From an uncultured Roseburia sp. (lineage in GTDB: Bacteria > Bacillota > Clostridia > Lachnospirales > Lachnospiraceae): DNA of 64,000 bases. Each line of letters starts with the position of its first letter. Positions within the stretch are counted from its first letter, which is position 1. Location: contig CANRYS010000015.1 in the NCBI GenBank assembly GCA_947644305.1, positions 1 to 64,000 of the forward strand, written 5' to 3'. This document shows positions 52,848 to 61,660 of the stretch, piece by piece. Under the pieces are notes generated by a model that was given only the letters and a program-made list of their open reading frames with translations, was not told the origin of the DNA and did no database searches. The position numbers and the translations under genes are program-made.

Positions 52848-54116
52848 CTACAGAAAAAGGCAGATCTTCACTTCAAAAATTCCGTTTTTTGTGTTGATCT
52901 CAAAGGTTCCATCATACTTTTTTACGATCTTCCCCACCTTCCGTAATCCATAACCATGATTGGTTTTATCTTCTTTCGTGGTGCGAAAATTTCCTCCCGT
53001 CCTTTCCCTTTTCCCCTTATATGGATTTCTGATCCAGATAAATAATCGCTCCCCCTTACTACTGTAACGAACACCTATCTCAATTCTCTTTTGTCTGATA
53101 TCACGTACTGCCTCCATACTGTTATCCATCAGATTTGCCAGAATCAAGTTCATATCATAGACAGACAGTTCCAGCTCCTCCGGGACCTTAAGCTCCATAT
53201 CCACTGATATATCGGCAGCCACTGCCTCCTGAAGTTTATAATTCAATATACCATCCAGTACAGAGTTTCCTGTGTCCGCATATTTCTGACTCTGCAGGAT
53301 ATTTTCCTGGATCTCTCCCAGATATGCCGCAAGATGTTCCGTCTCATGCTGCTCGTTCAAATAAGAAATCATGGAAATATGCCTGATAAAATCATGTCTC
53401 TGCTCTCTTACCTGTTCCACCACCTGATTCATCAGCTCCAGCTGGTTTCTCTGATACTGATTCTGAAGTTCCAGCGTATCCTTTTCCACCTGCAGCCGAA
53501 AGCTGTGAAGCTGCCGGTCATACAGGTAAATAACAAAGATATTGATGGCAAAGAGCACAGCGGCACAGGCTCCCACTGACTGAAGTCTTAGTCCTGGCTG
53601 CTGATAAAATAAGATAAAAAGATAGACCGATGAGATTGGCAGCGCCACAGAAATGATCCAATAAGAAGCCGGCACCTCCTCTCCCTCCCGAATATTTTTG
53701 AGATTTCGGATGAATAGTACAATCATGAACATCACGACCGGAAGACTGATCGTCCCAAATACTGAAAAATACTCTGTGGACGAAAAAATGTCCAAATTAA
53801 TATATCCAGATAGAAGCGCCACAACACACTCTGCCAGAGTAAAAATCACAAAAACAAAAACTCCTGATAAAATCCGCTTTTTCCAGCTCCCCATATAAAT
53901 GATAGTGATGAGCAGTTCCCCACCAAAGGAACAGACCAGATTTACCATAGGAATGCCCAAAAGCAGATGGGGAAGTGTCAACATGAGATACAGTCCTGCA
54001 TAGGCACAGAGTTCCTCTTTCCCCCCGAACCGGCTCTTTTTAAGAAAGCACTGCATGAGCAAATACACCTCATAGGTCTGAAAAGCAGAAGATATCAGGA
54101 AGATCATTATGGACAT
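52848..54116 (-). CDS. agrC: AgrC-like sensor histidine kinase
   Basis: A 422-residue kinase. Residues 1-200 contain six or seven membrane segments that should recognise the autoinducer. The cytoplasmic part has the HPK10-type H box with H241 in EQRHDFIRH, the N box LANLMDNSMEA (~327-337) and the G box NHGYGLRKV near the end. It starts directly after the agrA stop, so both are translated together. Expected to phosphorylate AgrA when the cyclic peptide binds. Confidence 0.9.
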   Translation of the reverse strand: MSIMIFLISSAFQTYEVYLLMQCFLKKSRFGGKEELCAYAGLYLMLTLPHLLLGIPMVNLVCSFGGELLITIIYMGSWKKRILSGVFVFVIFTLAECVVALLSGYINLDIFSSTEYFSVFGTISLPVVMFMIVLFIRNLKNIREGEEVPASYWIISVALPISSVYLFILFYQQPGLRLQSVGACAAVLFAINIFVIYLYDRQLHSFRLQVEKDTLELQNQYQRNQLELMNQVVEQVREQRHDFIRHISMISYLNEQHETEHLAAYLGEIQENILQSQKYADTGNSVLDGILNYKLQEAVAADISVDMELKVPEELELSVYDMNLILANLMDNSMEAVRDIRQKRIEIGVRYSSKGERLFIWIRNPYKGKRERTGGNFRTTKEDKTNHGYGLRKVGKIVKKYDGTFEINTKNGIFEVKICLFL

Positions 54117-54836
54117 TTACTTCACCTCCATATCATAATCCACCCATGCCTTTTTTATTTTTTCTACATACCGTCTCCCCACAGGAATCTCCGCACCATT
54201 TTCCATAAACAAACAATGATCCAGATAGCGGACCACATAACTTAAGTTCACCACATGAGACCGATGGCACTGGCACAAAGAATAATCGGCATATTTTTTC
54301 CCAAGATCCTGGAGGTTTTCCCTTATCCGAATTCTCTTATTGTCTTTGGTCATTACCTCCAGCATTTTATCCACTGACTTAACATACATGACATCCCTTA
54401 GCGCAATCCACTTGACGATTCCATCTTCTTTATACCTCAGCACCTGTTTGCCATCGCTGCTTCTCCTGACCACCTTATCCAAGTCCGCAAAGATCTCCTC
54501 GCGATGCAGTGGTTTATGGTGAAAATTCAATGGCTCCAGAGCAAACAGATGCCTGCAGTATTTTGTTTTACCCGATATATAGATAATTTGTACCGCTTCA
54601 TTTTTCATATTATCCCGAATAAAATGTCCCAGCTCCACACCGGAACCCTCTGGAAACTCTATATCCAGAAAAATGACATCATAACAGGACCCTCCTTCTA
54701 TCTCATTTAAAAGAAGCTCTACCGTATAAAATATATGTATTTCCATTCTGACTTTTTGTGTTCTTCGGTAAATCTTAAGCCACCCTTCAAGCCGCGAACA
54801 GCATCCCTGATCATCATCGCATATTGCTAGCCGCAT
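54117..54836 (-). CDS. agrA: AgrA-like LytTR response regulator
   Basis: A 239-residue regulator. The receiver domain has D58 as phosphate acceptor in IFLDIEFPEGSG and acidic pocket CDDD. Residues ~135-235 are a LytTR DNA-binding domain (KEDGIVKWIALRDVMYVKSVD, then CHRSHVVNL and IPVGRRYVEKIKK). It should bind the direct repeat at 52813-52841 and switch on agrDB with the genes downstream. agrA comes before agrC here, the reverse of the staphylococcal order. Confidence 0.92.
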   Translation of the reverse strand: MRLAICDDDQGCCSRLEGWLKIYRRTQKVRMEIHIFYTVELLLNEIEGGSCYDVIFLDIEFPEGSGVELGHFIRDNMKNEAVQIIYISGKTKYCRHLFALEPLNFHHKPLHREEIFADLDKVVRRSSDGKQVLRYKEDGIVKWIALRDVMYVKSVDKMLEVMTKDNKRIRIRENLQDLGKKYADYSLCQCHRSHVVNLSYVVRYLDHCLFMENGAEIPVGRRYVEKIKKAWVDYDMEVK

Positions 54837-54961
54837 ATCGCCCTCCTATATCTAAAATCTTTTCTTTAATTATACCAGATACTACCAGAAAACACAATAT
54901 TTTCGCTTTTATGACATAATACGACAACGTTATAGATATCCTTCGAGCAAAACAAAAAATA

Positions 54962-55000
54962 ACGGATACATATTCCCTTTTTTTAAGGATTATGTATCCG
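54962..55000 (-). terminator. Terminator after the XRE gene
   Basis: On the minus strand a 14-bp stem (one mismatch) starting with cggatac has a 10-nt loop and is followed by ttattttttgtttt. It shares the cggatac core with the terminator at 55494-55533. Confidence 0.78.
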
Positions 55001-55018
55001 CAAAAAGTTTTCAGGATA

Positions 55019-55411
55019 TTATTTCCTTAGATCATTCTGCCTGTCTCCTGACTCTGAACCCTCTACCTTTTTCTCTATAGCATTCAACTGGTGGATGACC
55101 TCCGCGAGCATTTGAATCACGCGGCTATCACTGTCTGCCACATATTCCTGCTCCACAGGCATACTTGCCCCGCCTATGATATAGTTCAAATCATAGCTTA
55201 ATTTTCTGTGTAAAATATTTGCCTTATCCGCTGAAAGCGAATTGATACCGTACTCGATCCGGCGGTAGCTGTCTTCCTCAAGATTTAAAATTCCTGCGAT
55301 ATAGCGTACCGTATGACCATTTCTGATTTGGATCGTCCTCAGTCTTTTTCCCACACCGCAATTACACGGATTCTTTTGTTTTTTCTCTTTTCTTTTATCT
55401 GATTTCGCCAT
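55019..55411 (-). CDS. XRE-like regulator
   Basis: About 130 residues. A helix-turn-helix lies at residues ~22-80 (GKRLRTIQIRNGHTVRYIAGIL, then DSYRRIEYGINSLSADKA), ending in DLNYIIGG, the same layout as the protein at 37942. The C-terminal ~45 residues are helical and acidic. The ATG at 55411 (MAKSDK) follows aaggga; longer starts at 55435 and 55417 are less well placed. It lies between the agr genes and spmB, but terminators on both sides isolate it. Confidence 0.75.
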   Translation of the reverse strand: MAKSDKRKEKKQKNPCNCGVGKRLRTIQIRNGHTVRYIAGILNLEEDSYRRIEYGINSLSADKANILHRKLSYDLNYIIGGASMPVEQEYVADSDSRVIQMLAEVIHQLNAIEKKVEGSESGDRQNDLRK

Positions 55412-55493
55412 AAGCATTCCCTTACTTTCTTTCATAGAATTGTCGATTAACGGTTATTAAATTCTATGATAACAACCAACGGAAATAATTTTA

Positions 55494-55533
55494 ACGGATA
55501 CATTGTCCGTATATTTATGGATAAAGTATCCGT
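55494..55533 (-). terminator. Terminator after spmB
   Basis: acggatac (55494-55501) pairs with gtatccgt (55526-55533), with an inner gtcc/ggat stem. On the minus strand it is followed by taaaattattt. It could also serve as an operator for the downstream XRE gene, which begins 83 bp further on. Confidence 0.65.
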
Positions 55534-55546
55534 CACTTTCAAATAA

Positions 55547-56062
55547 TTATACCAATAGCACCGATGCGACGATTCCCGCCAGGGTAGCAAACAGCGCCCC
55601 AGCCAACGTGTATCTCGTTCTGGTCACCTTAGCAGTCATGAAGTACACACTCATCGTATAAAAGATGGTCTCTGAACAGCTCATGAGTACTGAGGCAAGT
55701 GTGCCAAGACTACTATCCGGTCCGAACTGCTTATAGACATCCAGCAAAAGGCTAGTGGCCGCGGAAGACGAGAACATTTTTACAGTGACTAGAGGCACCA
55801 GCTCGGAAGGGAAACCAACACAAGAGGTCACTGGCGCCAGCACCCCCGCCAGATAGTCTAAACTACCGGATTGCCTAAGTACTCCGATTGCGATCATAAG
55901 GCCGATCAGTGTCGGCAGTATCTTGTACACCGTCTTAAAACCATCCACAGCTCCTTCGATAAACGCATCAAATATATCCACCTTCTGAAGAAGCCCATAT
56001 CCCGCCACCAAAACCAGAACAAAAGGTATCATGCTGTCTGAGAGATAATATAAAAATCTCAT
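55547..56062 (-). CDS. spmB: Spore maturation protein B
   Basis: A 171-residue membrane protein of the nucleoside-recognition (Gate) family, with four to five segments. SpmB works with SpmA in spore core dehydration. Motifs such as GAVDGFKTVYKILPTLIGLM, the SSAATSLL stretch and SCSETIFYTMSVYF are characteristic. It overlaps the remaining 3' end of spmA by 4 bp, as in an intact spmAB operon, but its natural upstream part is interrupted. Confidence 0.93.
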   Translation of the reverse strand: MRFLYYLSDSMIPFVLVLVAGYGLLQKVDIFDAFIEGAVDGFKTVYKILPTLIGLMIAIGVLRQSGSLDYLAGVLAPVTSCVGFPSELVPLVTVKMFSSSAATSLLLDVYKQFGPDSSLGTLASVLMSCSETIFYTMSVYFMTAKVTRTRYTLAGALFATLAGIVASVLLV

Positions 56063-56322
56063 ACTCTACCGTCCTTTCTGCCGAACCTTCTTGCCACCAC
56101 GGAAAATATTATTCCCGCCGCTGTAGATACTAGCGTCGCCACCAGTCCCATCCCGATGATGGAAGTAGGCGAGATCGAGCCATACTCGCTGCGGTAAGCA
56201 ATGATGTTGACCGGAATAAGTTGAAGCGAAGAAATATTGATGATAAGAAACGTGCACATATCCGCGCTGGCGATATGACTACCGTGGTTTAATTCTTTCA
56301 TTTCCTCCATTGCCTTGAGGCC
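56059..56322 (-). pseudogene. spmA: 3' fragment of spmA, cut by a mobile element
   Basis: Only the last ~88 codons of spmA remain, starting in frame with GLKAMEEMKELN, which in complete SpmA proteins follows about 110 residues of membrane protein. Family blocks MCTFLIINISSLQLIPVNIIA and TSIIGMGLVATLVSTAAG confirm the identity. Upstream of codon GGC (56320-56322) the frame meets a TGA within 9 bp, and the sequence becomes the end of the recombinase element. The 5' part should lie at the other end of that element, right of this window. Confidence 0.85.
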
Positions 56323-56348
56323 TTCTTGTCAAGAGAAATTGAAAAAAA

Positions 56349-57920
56349 TCACAGATCCCTCCTTTGTTCCTGAAATCCAAACTGAATAACCACTTTATCA
56401 CCCGGATGCACGTAAATTACCTGTATTAGTTTTTCTACTACATCACGTGTAAGTCCCGTAATACCATCCGATTCGGAAAGCACATCCAGAAATGTCATGT
56501 CTATCTCTTGAAAATTACTTTGTTGATTTTGCAATTTTCTTTGATATGTATTTTCACTTTTTTCTATCTTTATTTGATTTTCCTGTTTCTTTTTGATAAA
56601 CTGTTCCCGCTCTATTTGCTCGGATATATATGCCTTATACAAAAAGAAATTCTCTTGTTTTACTTTCTGGATATAATACTGCAAGTTTTTCAAATCCTGT
56701 ACTTCTTTGTCCTTTATTTGTTTTTTATGGGAGGTCTTTTCTTTGTATAAAGTGTGAAAATTTTGAACTAGTTTTACCTGTTTGCGCAGGACTGTTAAAA
56801 TAGAATTTATCAATTGTCGTTCATTGATATGATGACTCAAACAGTTATCATGATGTTGCGAATAATAATACTTGCAATAATAACTAGGATTTCGTCTTGG
56901 TCTGCGTACCAGGTTTTTTCTGCAACCACCACATTGAACAAAACCTTTAATTGGCGAATCCAAACTGCCCTTTATATGCATATCTTTTACACATTTTTTT
57001 TTCTTATATTCTTGAACTTGATAGAACAATTCCTTGGAAATAATCGGCTCGTGGGTATTTTCCACAATCACCCATTCTTTCTTTGGTTTCTGTCTTACGT
57101 GAACACTAGATATTTCTTCTACTTCCACTTTACCTGATACCATATCACCAATATACATTCGATTTCTCAAAATTCGCCCTACAATTGCTCCAGACCAAGT
57201 CCCCTGGGTTTTCTGATATTTCCATGAATAATTTAGTCCTTTCTTTCGCATATATTCTGCTGGGGTTGGTATATGGGCTTTTTCCAGTTTTCTGGCCACC
57301 TCTTCCTTGTTACCACAAAACAAAAAAAATGAAAATATCTTTCGTACAACCTCCGCTGCTTCTTCATCAACGATAAGGTGCCCCTGCTTTTCTGGGTCTT
57401 TTCGATAACCATATGGCGCAAATGTTGCTTGATGTTTGCCAATCTTCCTGTTTTGAGCTTGAACAAAACGAACTTTTTGTGATGTATCCACACTGTGAAA
57501 ATCATTTACTAAGTTTTGAAAAGAAAAGCGAAGATCCGGTGTGTCACCTATGCCAAGTTCTGTGCTGTCAAAATTGTCATTAATTGAGATAAACCGAACA
57601 TTCATAAAGGGAAAAATTTTCTCGATATATTCACCTGCCTGTATATAATCTCTGGCAAACCGAGAGAAATCTTTAACAATAATACAGCGGACTTTGTTTT
57701 TCTTTACATCCGCTAACAAGCGCTTTATGGCCGGTCTTTCAAAGTTTTTGCCGCTATACCCGTCATCTACATATTCACACACAAAATACTTTTTTAAGTC
57801 CGTATGTTCATCAATGAACTTGACCGCCATTTCCCGCTGATTACGAATACTGTTACTCTCATCCAAACAATCATCGTCTTGATGTGATAATCTCAAATAG
57901 ATTGCCAGTATTTCACTCAT
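56349..57920 (-). CDS. Large serine recombinase 1
   Basis: About 523 residues. The resolvase domain (1-~150) has catalytic S24 in ESNSIRNQ and the Arg-rich block IVKDFSRFARDYIQAGEY. A recombinase domain (~165-270, FAPYGYRKDP) and a zinc ribbon (~305-360, CGGC and CKYYYSQHHDNC) follow, then a long coiled coil (~385-450). Such proteins integrate and excise elements at short att sites. Start 57920 follows ggaggaaagcagt and overlaps recombinase 2 by 8 bp. It is the gene nearest the element end. Confidence 0.9.
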   Translation of the reverse strand: MSEILAIYLRLSHQDDDCLDESNSIRNQREMAVKFIDEHTDLKKYFVCEYVDDGYSGKNFERPAIKRLLADVKKNKVRCIIVKDFSRFARDYIQAGEYIEKIFPFMNVRFISINDNFDSTELGIGDTPDLRFSFQNLVNDFHSVDTSQKVRFVQAQNRKIGKHQATFAPYGYRKDPEKQGHLIVDEEAAEVVRKIFSFFLFCGNKEEVARKLEKAHIPTPAEYMRKKGLNYSWKYQKTQGTWSGAIVGRILRNRMYIGDMVSGKVEVEEISSVHVRQKPKKEWVIVENTHEPIISKELFYQVQEYKKKKCVKDMHIKGSLDSPIKGFVQCGGCRKNLVRRPRRNPSYYCKYYYSQHHDNCLSHHINERQLINSILTVLRKQVKLVQNFHTLYKEKTSHKKQIKDKEVQDLKNLQYYIQKVKQENFFLYKAYISEQIEREQFIKKKQENQIKIEKSENTYQRKLQNQQSNFQEIDMTFLDVLSESDGITGLTRDVVEKLIQVIYVHPGDKVVIQFGFQEQRRDL

Positions 57921-59502
57921 ACTGCTTTCCTCCATTTTCCATAAATCTTTGTATATTCTCAATCTCATCTTGATACAGTAACTTCAACACTACTTTCTTT
58001 CCAGGATAAACTTCGATACGTTTAATCATACTTACCAGAGTCCGAACGCTGGGGAGAGAAGCTTTCTGATAACGGCTCCATTCATACATGATTCTCCGAT
58101 ATTGTTTCTCAAAGCGGCAGATTTTACTGTTCTCTTTTTGGAATTGTATGATATTTTCTTTCTCGTTTACTATCAAATCCAACTGCCTGTCTCGAAATAA
58201 TACCACCTTCTCCCGATTATATCCTTCTAAATGGTATTTCAATAAAGCATTTCTGCGTTCCTCCTCTAATAATTCTATTTTTTGCATACATTTAGCCATA
58301 TCTTTTTGTATTAAATCGGTTTTTACCTGAAATATTTTCCTGCTGTTTTTACGAATCTGTTCACGCAGATTTTTAAGCGCTTTTGACTGCGTCACAACAA
58401 AACGATTGATAATATCGCACAATTCTTTCTCTTTCATTGTTTCCTTGTGATCGCAGCGTCTAATCGCCTGTCGGTGAAGCGAACAAGCATAGCCCTTTTG
58501 AACGGCTTTCTGTTTGTTCACATAAGTGGTTACTCCAACTCTGGTCATAGGAGAACCACAGACTCCACAATACAACACATCAGAAAAAATATTTTCAGCC
58601 TTGCATTTTGTGGGCCTTTGCTTCTCTTGCTTTGTGGATTCCAATATCCTATGAACTCTTTCATACAATTCCTCATCAATTAGCGCTGGGATTGTCCCAT
58701 CGACCATCGTTCCAACATACACCTTATTTTGGAGCATTTTCTTGACTGTAGAATAAATCCATAAACTTTTTCTCTCGTCCTGGTTATAAAGCATACCCGT
58801 TTTTCGATACCTTTCCGGTGAAGAAATCTGCCTTTCGTTTAATTCATTACAAATGGAAGGAATCTTTTCTCCTTTACCATATCGCTCAAACATTTCTTTG
58901 ACAATAGGAGCCGTACTTTCATCGAGTTCATAACACCCCTTTCCCATACGATATCCATAAGGAATCCTAGACATACGATAAAAATCTCCCTTTTGTCGCT
59001 TTGCTCGTAGCGAAGTCTTTACTTTTTTTGAAATATCTTTGGCGTACATATCATGCATAAGATTTTTTAACGGAATCAAAAGTTGTTCCTTATCACAATC
59101 AGGATTATTACTGTCATAATGATCCAGTACGGATATAAACCGAACTCCAAGAAATGGGAAAATCCTCTCCAGATAATCACCAGCTTCTGTGTAGTTTCTG
59201 CCAAACCGGGATAGGTCTTTTACAATAATACAATTCACCTCACCATTTCTGACAGCCTTCATCATTTTTTCAAATGCTGGTCGTTCAAAATTTATTCCAG
59301 ATTTTCCATCATCTACAAACTCAGCTATTACCACCATATCATTTTGGCAAGTTATATAGTCATCTAATATTTTGCGCTGGTTCACAATCGAATCACTTTC
59401 CGTGTAAATACTTCCATAAGACAACCGCATATAGAGAGCCGTCTGATACATCATCTTATCTGAATCTTGCTTCCTGTTTAAGCGGTTAGCCGGTCTTGCC
59501 AT
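57913..59502 (-). CDS. Large serine recombinase 2
   Basis: About 529 residues with the same layout: catalytic S38 in ESDSIVNQ, IVKDLSRFGRNYTEAGDY, recombinase domain with IPYGYRMGKG, zinc ribbon CGVCGSPM with CSLHRQAIRRCDH, and a C-terminal coiled coil. The start at 59502 (MARPANR) follows gagggggg; a GTG at 59523 overlapping the previous gene is possible. It is clearly divergent from recombinases 1 and 3, so the trio is not a recent duplication. Confidence 0.9.
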   Translation of the reverse strand: MARPANRLNRKQDSDKMMYQTALYMRLSYGSIYTESDSIVNQRKILDDYITCQNDMVVIAEFVDDGKSGINFERPAFEKMMKAVRNGEVNCIIVKDLSRFGRNYTEAGDYLERIFPFLGVRFISVLDHYDSNNPDCDKEQLLIPLKNLMHDMYAKDISKKVKTSLRAKRQKGDFYRMSRIPYGYRMGKGCYELDESTAPIVKEMFERYGKGEKIPSICNELNERQISSPERYRKTGMLYNQDERKSLWIYSTVKKMLQNKVYVGTMVDGTIPALIDEELYERVHRILESTKQEKQRPTKCKAENIFSDVLYCGVCGSPMTRVGVTTYVNKQKAVQKGYACSLHRQAIRRCDHKETMKEKELCDIINRFVVTQSKALKNLREQIRKNSRKIFQVKTDLIQKDMAKCMQKIELLEEERRNALLKYHLEGYNREKVVLFRDRQLDLIVNEKENIIQFQKENSKICRFEKQYRRIMYEWSRYQKASLPSVRTLVSMIKRIEVYPGKKVVLKLLYQDEIENIQRFMENGGKQYE

Positions 59503-59519
59503 CACACACCCCCCTCTTT

Positions 59520-61154
59520 TCACTGCATGACAGTGTGAGCCATTTCGAATAAATCCTCAAATTGAAAAACAATCTTTACCTTCGATTGTTTTTTAATAAT
59601 AATTTTATCTACTAGCGAAGCTAACATAATTCGAGAAACAGTCTTAACACTCCTATTAGCCTTGACTTCCTGAATCCAAGCTCCCGCTTCCTTTTCATTT
59701 TTAAAATGAGTTTGCATTTCTTCACGAATAAATCTAATTTCCTTTTTAACTCTAAAAATAGAATCCTCATAATACTTTGTATATTCCTGATATTCTTCAT
59801 CCGTTATAAGTTTTTCCTTTAAATCACGGTATAAAAAAGACTGCATTTTTGAGCATCTTTCCAATTCTATATTTTTTGTATTTATCTTAGATGAATACTC
59901 TAGAAAGTGCTCGGACACATAATTGGAGGGCGAATAATTTGCTTCCAATAACTTATCTATCTCGCAAACCGCTACCATATATTGTTTTATCGTGGATGAC
60001 ACAATTACATTCAACTCCTCTTCCTTAATTTTATGTGAGCTGCATCCCTTTTGGCGGTTATATGTAGAACAAATGTAGGATACCATTTCTCTTCCTTTGT
60101 ACCTGTAAACTCTCCGTATCATTGGTTTCTTGCATTCATTGCAAAACAAAAAGCCAGAAAAAGGAGAGACTTTTTCAGCATTTAACGAACGTCGGGTATC
60201 CCTTTTGGAGAGTTCTTTTACCCGCTCAAAGACTTCTTTAGAAATAATCGCCTCATGATGATTCGGGTATATATCCCACTCTTCTCTAGGTTTGTCTATT
60301 ACTTTCTTTACTTTATAATTAACTTTTGTTCTCTTGCCCTGCTCCAAAGTTCCAGTATAAATCGGGTTATTCAAGATCGCATACACGGTACTGTCACACC
60401 ATTTTGGTCTAGAATTCCCGCTGAATCCAGTCTTAAAATTTATTCCTTGAAGCCTTTTGTGCTCCATCGGGGAGGGAATTCCCATTTGATTCAGTTTGTC
60501 CACTATTGAGTATACGTTGATGCCATCAAGTTTCCAATTGAAAATTTTTCTAACGGTGCCTGCTGCACTCTCATCAATGATGATTTCATTCTTGTTCTCT
60601 GGATTTTTCATATATCCATAGGCAACATAAGAACCGACATATAATCCACTTTTTCGCATAGCACTCTGGCTGCTTCTCACTTTTTGAGATATATCACGGC
60701 AATAGTTATCATTTACAAAATTTTTTACAGGAAGCAGTAAGTGGTAATCATTCGATGTCGCAGTAAGAGAATCAAAATGGTCCAATACAGACACAAAACG
60801 AACACCCAAACTAGGAAAAATTTTCTGAATATATCTTCCCGCCTCTATATACTCCCGCCCAAAACGAGATAAATCTTTTACAATGACCATATTGACTTTG
60901 CCATCCAGAATATCTTGCTTCATACGCAGAAATTCTGGACGATCAAAATTAACGCCACTAAAACCATCATCTGTATAATAATCGTATATGGATACATGGG
61001 GCACTTTGCTTAAAAATTCTTGAATAACACGTATCTGATTTGAGATACTGTTACTTACACATTTACCAATATTTTCAGATATATCACCATCCTCTTTTGA
61101 CAAGCGAAGATAGACAGCCACAGTAAATTTAACCGTCTTAGTTGCATCTTTCAT
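59520..61154 (-). CDS. Large serine recombinase 3
   Basis: A 544-residue protein. Catalytic S36 lies in SNSISNQ, followed by IVKDLSRFGREYIEAGRY, the recombinase domain (VAYGYMKNPENK), zinc ribbon CNECKKPM with CSTYNRQKGCSS, and a coiled C-terminal part. It is the first of the three genes in the direction of transcription. All three have intact catalytic residues. They may act together or in different steps of integration and excision. Confidence 0.9.
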   Translation of the reverse strand: MKDATKTVKFTVAVYLRLSKEDGDISENIGKCVSNSISNQIRVIQEFLSKVPHVSIYDYYTDDGFSGVNFDRPEFLRMKQDILDGKVNMVIVKDLSRFGREYIEAGRYIQKIFPSLGVRFVSVLDHFDSLTATSNDYHLLLPVKNFVNDNYCRDISQKVRSSQSAMRKSGLYVGSYVAYGYMKNPENKNEIIIDESAAGTVRKIFNWKLDGINVYSIVDKLNQMGIPSPMEHKRLQGINFKTGFSGNSRPKWCDSTVYAILNNPIYTGTLEQGKRTKVNYKVKKVIDKPREEWDIYPNHHEAIISKEVFERVKELSKRDTRRSLNAEKVSPFSGFLFCNECKKPMIRRVYRYKGREMVSYICSTYNRQKGCSSHKIKEEELNVIVSSTIKQYMVAVCEIDKLLEANYSPSNYVSEHFLEYSSKINTKNIELERCSKMQSFLYRDLKEKLITDEEYQEYTKYYEDSIFRVKKEIRFIREEMQTHFKNEKEAGAWIQEVKANRSVKTVSRIMLASLVDKIIIKKQSKVKIVFQFEDLFEMAHTVMQ

Positions 61155-61217
61155 TATACCTCACTCCATAATTTTTTACCTCTCATACATCAAGAACGCA
61201 CTTTATATACACTTTTT

Positions 61218-61487
61218 TCAAATAAGCGCTTCTTTCGCTGCCTGTCGTATCAGTTCACCTAACAATGTTTCTAGTGATTCGCCATTCTCATTGAACTCCA
61301 CCTTAATCATAAATTTTCCGTGTCTGAACAGGTAAGGATTTTTAATTTGCTCAAGGTAACTTTCCAAACGCTTCATCTGACTTAGTTTTTCATCAATTAC
61401 CACATCATTAATATCCACCAGTTCCTCCAAAGTGACTGAATCCATATCAACCTGTTTTAATTTATCTAACTGATCCTGTGTAAACAT
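61218..61487 (-). CDS. Small recombinase-associated protein (DUF6870-like)
   Basis: An 89-residue acidic protein (MFTQDQLDKLKQVDMDSV, then LVDINDVVIDEKLSQMKRLE and NPYLFRHGKFMIKVEF). I recognise this pattern from small proteins encoded next to recombinases in clostridial integrative elements, which I believe are called DUF6870. The function is not known. The ATG at 61487 has a perfect site, ggagggtatcg. It lies 63 bp upstream of recombinase 3, in the same direction. Confidence 0.72.
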   Translation of the reverse strand: MFTQDQLDKLKQVDMDSVTLEELVDINDVVIDEKLSQMKRLESYLEQIKNPYLFRHGKFMIKVEFNENGESLETLLGELIRQAAKEALI

Positions 61488-61601
61488 CGATACCCTCCTA
61501 TTTGTCTTATATTCTTTCTTAATCTTATTACGTAAAAATATCAAATATGCAACAAGTCCATATATTATTATCATATTTGTTAAACGCAAAAAAATAAAAA
61601 A

Positions 61602-61618
61602 GACCGGAAAAACCGATC
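61602..61618 (-). terminator. Terminator after the PRPP synthetase gene
   Basis: On the minus strand gatcgg (61613-61618) pairs with ccggtc (61602-61607) around five T, followed by ttttttattttttt. It separates the prs/metK genes from the recombinase genes. Confidence 0.82.
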
Positions 61619-61660
61619 TCTTTTATCTTTCTTTCATGCCTCCCTATACTTCTACCATTA

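Noticed and set aside
54962..55533. cggatac repeats as a replication iteron or operator set
   Set aside because: The four copies form two hairpins, each placed right after a gene end and followed by T-rich sequence on the transcribed strand, so terminators explain them better.
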